Source: Actinomyces gerencseriae DSM 6844
GTDB taxonomy: Bacteria; Actinomycetota; Actinomycetes; Actinomycetales; Actinomycetaceae
Direction of reading: 5' to 3'
Assembly: GCF_000429265.1 (NCBI RefSeq)
Contig: NZ_KE386871.1
Coordinates: 53,977-117,976 of the forward strand
DNA: 64,000 nucleotides
The position numbers and the translations under genes were made by a program. Of the stretch, positions 63,304-64,000 are shown one piece after another. The notes under the pieces are model-generated. The model had not been told where the DNA came from and ran no database searches. It worked only from the letters and a program-made list of their open reading frames with translations. Position 1 is the first letter of the stretch, and the number at the start of each line of letters is the position of its first letter.

Positions 63304-64000
63304 CGGCGCCGACCGTCGAGGGGGCTCGGCGCGCCGGGACGAGCGGCTCGGGGGACGCGCCCCCGCTCGCCCGCCTGGACCGGGTGAGCGTGCGCTACGC
63401 CGGCACCGGGGCGTGGGTCCCCGAGGGGGCGACGCTTTCGCTGCCCGCCGGGACCACGACGCTCCTGCTCGGCCCCTCCGGGTGCGGCAAGTCCACCGTC
63501 ACGCTCACTCTCAACGGACTCGTCCCGCACTCGGTCCCCTCCGACTACCGCGGCAGCGTCCTCGTGGCCGGGCGGGAGGTGGCCGACGCGGACATCTCCC
63601 ACCTGGCCCGCAGCGTCGCCATGGTCATGCAGGACCCCGACTCGCAGATCGTGACCACGAAGGTCCTCGACGAGGTCTGCTACGCCCTGGAGAATCTGCG
63701 GGTACCGGCCTCGCGGATCGAGCCGCGGGCCCTGGCCGCCCTCGAGGCGGTCGGCATGGCGCGCTTGGCCCGGGAGAGCCCCTGGGAGCTGAGCGGTGGG
63801 CAGCGCCAGCGGGTCGTGCTCGCCGCGGCCCTCGCCGTCGAGCCGGCGCTGCTCGTGCTCGATGAGCCGACCGCCAACCTCGACCCGGCCGGATCCGCGG
63901 ACTTCTACGCGCTCCTCCCCTCCCTCAAGGAGCGGGGCACGGCGATCCTCGTCGTCGAGCACGACCTGGACGAGCTCGTCAGCGCCGTCGACCACGTCAT
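63300..64000 (+). CDS. ECF/CbiO-type ABC transporter ATPase (3' end beyond window)
   Basis: At least 233 residues are seen, still open at the window end. Walker A LLLLGPSGCGKSTVTLTL-type (LLGPSGCGKSTVTL), Q-loop VMQDPDSQIVTTKVLDEVCY, the ECF ATPase hallmark, signature WELSGGQRQRVVLAAAL, Walker B ALLVLDEPTANLD and switch His in VVEHDLDEL. EcfA units often come as fused or paired ATPases; a second ATPase and the EcfT protein are expected just past the edge. Confidence 0.92.
   Translation, partial: MTAPTVEGARRAGTSGSGDAPPLARLDRVSVRYAGTGAWVPEGATLSLPAGTTTLLLGPSGCGKSTVTLTLNGLVPHSVPSDYRGSVLVAGREVADADISHLARSVAMVMQDPDSQIVTTKVLDEVCYALENLRVPASRIEPRALAALEAVGMARLARESPWELSGGQRQRVVLAAALAVEPALLVLDEPTANLDPAGSADFYALLPSLKERGTAILVVEHDLDELVSAVDHV

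Overview
The window is high-GC DNA from an actinobacterium, most likely a member of the Actinomycetaceae (Actinomyces-like). Support comes from the gene order sucC-sucD-DUF6350-purH-DUF3017-mdh, the order hom-thrB-rho-rpmE-prfA-prmC, a long coiled-coil DivIVA/Scy-like protein, a LAXTG-anchored surface protein, many GTG starts with 4-base ATGA/GTGA overlaps, and a ZTP riboswitch before purH. The genus is an inference. No rRNA, tRNA, prophage, transposase or CRISPR-Cas locus was seen.

Region 1 (1-15.6 kb) is housekeeping: a partial membrane protein, a Scy-like scaffold, a small GntR regulator, a frame-disrupted Zn-ribbon protein, mdh, a dicarboxylate/cation symporter, DUF3017, purH with its riboswitch, DUF6350, sucD, sucC and a eukaryote-type two-domain phosphofructokinase. 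Region 2 (15.7-27.3 kb) is transport and signalling: a heterodimeric ABC exporter with one degenerate ATPase site, a lantibiotic-immunity-like ABC module (two small permeases and an ATPase) beside a LuxR-type response regulator and histidine kinase, an MFS transporter and a ClC chloride channel.

Region 3 (27.4-44.1 kb) is a carbohydrate-use island: GH13 alpha-glucosidase, ROK regulator, GH31, an SDR, a LacI regulator, a binding-protein-dependent sugar importer lacking its own ATPase, a 14-TM MFS exporter, a domain-swapped GH3 beta-glucosidase and a sugar O-acetyltransferase. A perfect 24-bp palindrome before the binding-protein gene is the likely LacI operator.

Region 4 (44.2-53.9 kb) is variable: nitroreductase, CPBP protease, UvrD/PcrA helicase, a PfpI-MarR pair under a double palindromic operator, a 120-bp MITE-like inverted-repeat element, a broken NAD(P)-binding gene, an oxidoreductase-MarR pair, and a scar where truncated AraC and VOC genes meet tail to tail. 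Region 5 (53.9-64 kb) is prmC-prfA-rpmE, a LAXTG surface protein, rho, thrB, hom, and the start of an ECF-type vitamin/metal importer.

The most unusual pattern is a family of short tandem arrays with a strict 22-bp period, each unit starting with GAGATCGGT. They lie at six unrelated junctions (27.29, 29.35, 39.01, 44.08, 54.81 and 55.98 kb) and in both orientations; one forms the last codons of the chloride-channel gene. I cannot assign them to a named repeat family.
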